Below are positions 62,645 through 64,000 of a stretch of 64,000 nucleotides of DNA, in pieces. Below the pieces are notes generated by a model. That model saw only the letters and a program-made list of their open reading frames with translations. It was not told where the DNA came from and made no database searches. Position numbers and translations under genes: made by a program. Origin of the DNA: CAWFLT01 sp963816795 (GTDB lineage: Bacteria > Acidobacteriota > Vicinamibacteria > Vicinamibacterales > SCN-69-37); assembly GCA_963816795.1 (NCBI GenBank), contig CAWFLT010000016.1, forward strand, positions 186,001-250,000, read 5' to 3'. The number at the start of each line of letters is the position of its first letter. Within the stretch, counting starts at the first letter, position 1.

Positions 62645-63990
62645 TCACAACTGGAACTGGAAGCGCACGGCGCGGCTCCAGAAGCTCGACTTGGCCGGCG
62701 CGGGTCCCTGCGCGGGATCGGCCAGCGTCTCCTTGAAGACGTTGAACTGCACTTTCACCCAGCGGTTGACGTACCAGTTCACGCCGAACGTGAACACCTT
62801 GTCGCTGTTGCCGAGGATCACGTCGGCGCGCGGGCTCGTTGACGGCGGTTCGCCGGTCGCGAGGCTGTCGAACTTCAATTCCTCGATGCGCGCGCCCACC
62901 TCGACGGCGCCGAACCCGCCCTGAAACAACGGCTCCTTCGGCGCGTCGAGCCCGTCGGCCTTCTTCTCGCCGGTGATCGCCCAGGTGCCGCTCACGTACC
63001 AGCCCCTCGCGCGCAGCGGCGAGAGGTCGGTGTCCTCGACGCTCTGGCCGAGCCGTTGATCGGTGACCTTCATGTACTCGGCCTTCACGCTGAACGGGCC
63101 CGGCCGCCACCGCATCTCGAAGCCGAGCCGCTTCCGCTCGCCCTGCGACGTAGTAGTCCGACGAGTAGAAGCGCGGCCCGAGGACCGTTTCGCCGCGCAG
63201 CGCCGAATACCCCTCGAGCAGATCGCTCGACGTCCAGGCGACGCCGACGAGCAGATCCGCCGCCTCCGTCTCCGACAGGCGGAACGGCAGCACGCCGATC
63301 CGGCCCGCCTCGGTGCGGCCGCCGAACACGCGCGTGGAGTTCTTCGGCCGCGCGTTCGACCCGTCGTGCTCGAAGCTGCCGAACTCATACCGGAAGATGC
63401 CCTTGACGACGCGGCCGTGCACCATCCAGCCGATGTCGCGTCCCGGCGCCAGCGTGCTGGCGGCGAGCGACCGGTACACGAAGTCGAGGTTGGTGGCGCT
63501 GGTGTTCTCGTCGAGGCTGAACGGCAGCTTGAACTTCCCGAGCTGAAACTGCACCTCGTCGAACTGCGTGTAGGTGACGTACACGTCCCGCCACGGATCC
63601 GTCGTCGTCCTGCAGATCGTATTCGACCTGGAACTCGGCGTAGCGGCGGACCTGCCCGGCGATGCCGATGCGCCGGCGCGAGAGGTCGAGGCCGCGGTTC
63701 ACGTCCTCCTCGAGCTCGATGCTCTCGTCGGTGGCCTCATGGTCGAACTGCAGGCGGGCGCGGAAGGCGATCTCGACGATCCCGAACGTCAGCATCGGAT
63801 GGTCCTTCCAGCTGAAGATCGGATCCTTCTGCGGCGGCTTCTTGGTCGGATTCGGCTGGCCCTGGGCGAAGACGGGACGCGAGACGACGCGCGCCGGCGG
63901 TGGGGCAAATGACACGCGCACGATGGGCGTCTGCGCGGCGGCCGGAGCCGCGAGGCCAAGCGTCAGCAGCGCGAGGGCAGGGAAGCGCAT
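62645..63990 (-). CDS. OprP/phosphate-selective-type porin (frame broken)
   Basis: A signal peptide (MRFPALALLTLGLAAPAAAQ) precedes an outer-membrane beta-barrel of the Porin_O_P family. Strand pieces include FQVEYDLQDDDG, VQFQLGKFKLPFSLDEN, and later KVFTFGVNWYVNRWVKVQF. Breaks near 63595 and 63145 (both +1) split the frame, and the last part ends FQFQL at 62645. Such porins pass anions (phosphate or polyphosphate) or small solutes. With the CotH gene 8 bases downstream it forms a two-gene operon, which may link the VTC/CotH theme to phosphate, but that is inference. Confidence 0.82.
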
Positions 63991-64000
63991 GCCGGCGGCG

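Noticed and set aside
61332..63584. A 750-codon minus-strand ORF spanning the porin and second CotH gene, as if one fusion protein.
   Set aside because: It changes between family sequence and nonsense and passes two separate signal peptides. It is a product of frame breaks, not a fusion.

Overview
The window is a 64 kb chromosomal piece of a GC-rich bacterium, most probably an acidobacterium of the Vicinamibacteria group. The reasons are the ADOP-type permeases (acidobacterial duplicated orphan permeases, one with a PadR regulator beside it), many Tat-exported or lipoprotein-like enzymes, a CarboxypepD_reg protein, and a complete linked rRNA operon. The lineage is inferred from gene content; an alignment of the 16S gene at 12577-14134 would settle it. 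No phage, plasmid, integron or CRISPR signal is seen.

Layout. 1-7520: purine biosynthesis block purQ(end)-purL-purF-HEAT protein-purM-purN, with a REP-associated (RAYT/Y1) transposase unit framed by 63-bp inverted repeats wedged between purM and purN. 7541-11911: lipoprotein cyclase, tyrS and a DUF2723 membrane protein. 12000-18530: rrn operon (two promoters, 16S, tRNA-Ile, tRNA-Ala, 23S, 5S) with two RNase III-type processing stems, followed by two extra copies of the 3' end of 5S. 18628-34592: mostly carbohydrate, stress and export functions (MFS, dioxygenase, methyltransferase, GH16, ADOP/PadR, CE15-like esterase, peroxiredoxin, HupE-like protein, two NHL propellers, ICMT-like and glyoxalase-like proteins). 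34789-43089: GxxExxY protein, second ADOP permease, a tandem pair of Tat-exported PLP aminotransferases, an NHL protein and an amidohydrolase. 43156-53511: a VTC-domain protein, a CotH kinase with EF-hand and a DUF4956 membrane protein, interleaved with Gfo/Idh/MocA oxidoreductases, then a two-component pair. 53979-57635: a giant TIR-WD40 protein. 57644-63990: Tat-exported mannonate-dehydratase-like protein, a candidate small RNA or leader, a VapBC-type toxin-antitoxin pair, an MHS transporter, a second CotH protein and an OprP-type porin.

Sequence quality matters here. About thirty reading-frame breaks hit otherwise well-conserved genes, including essential purL, purM and purN. By my count about 26 shift in the +1 sense (one extra base or two missing) and about 4 the other way. 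At least one falls in a 6-G run. Residual indel error in a long-read assembly is the simplest reading, so broken genes below are annotated as CDS spanning the shift, not as pseudogenes. The longest genes that are intact (TIR-WD40, DUF2723 protein) show the errors are patchy.

The most unusual items are the TIR-WD40 protein, the decayed 5S tail array, the promoter-to-terminator unit upstream of the mannonate-dehydratase-like gene, the Gly/Arg/Pro-rich inserts recurring in unrelated exported proteins, the tandem exported aminotransferases, the VTC/CotH/DUF4956 neighbourhood, and the RAYT unit that supplies the purN start codon.
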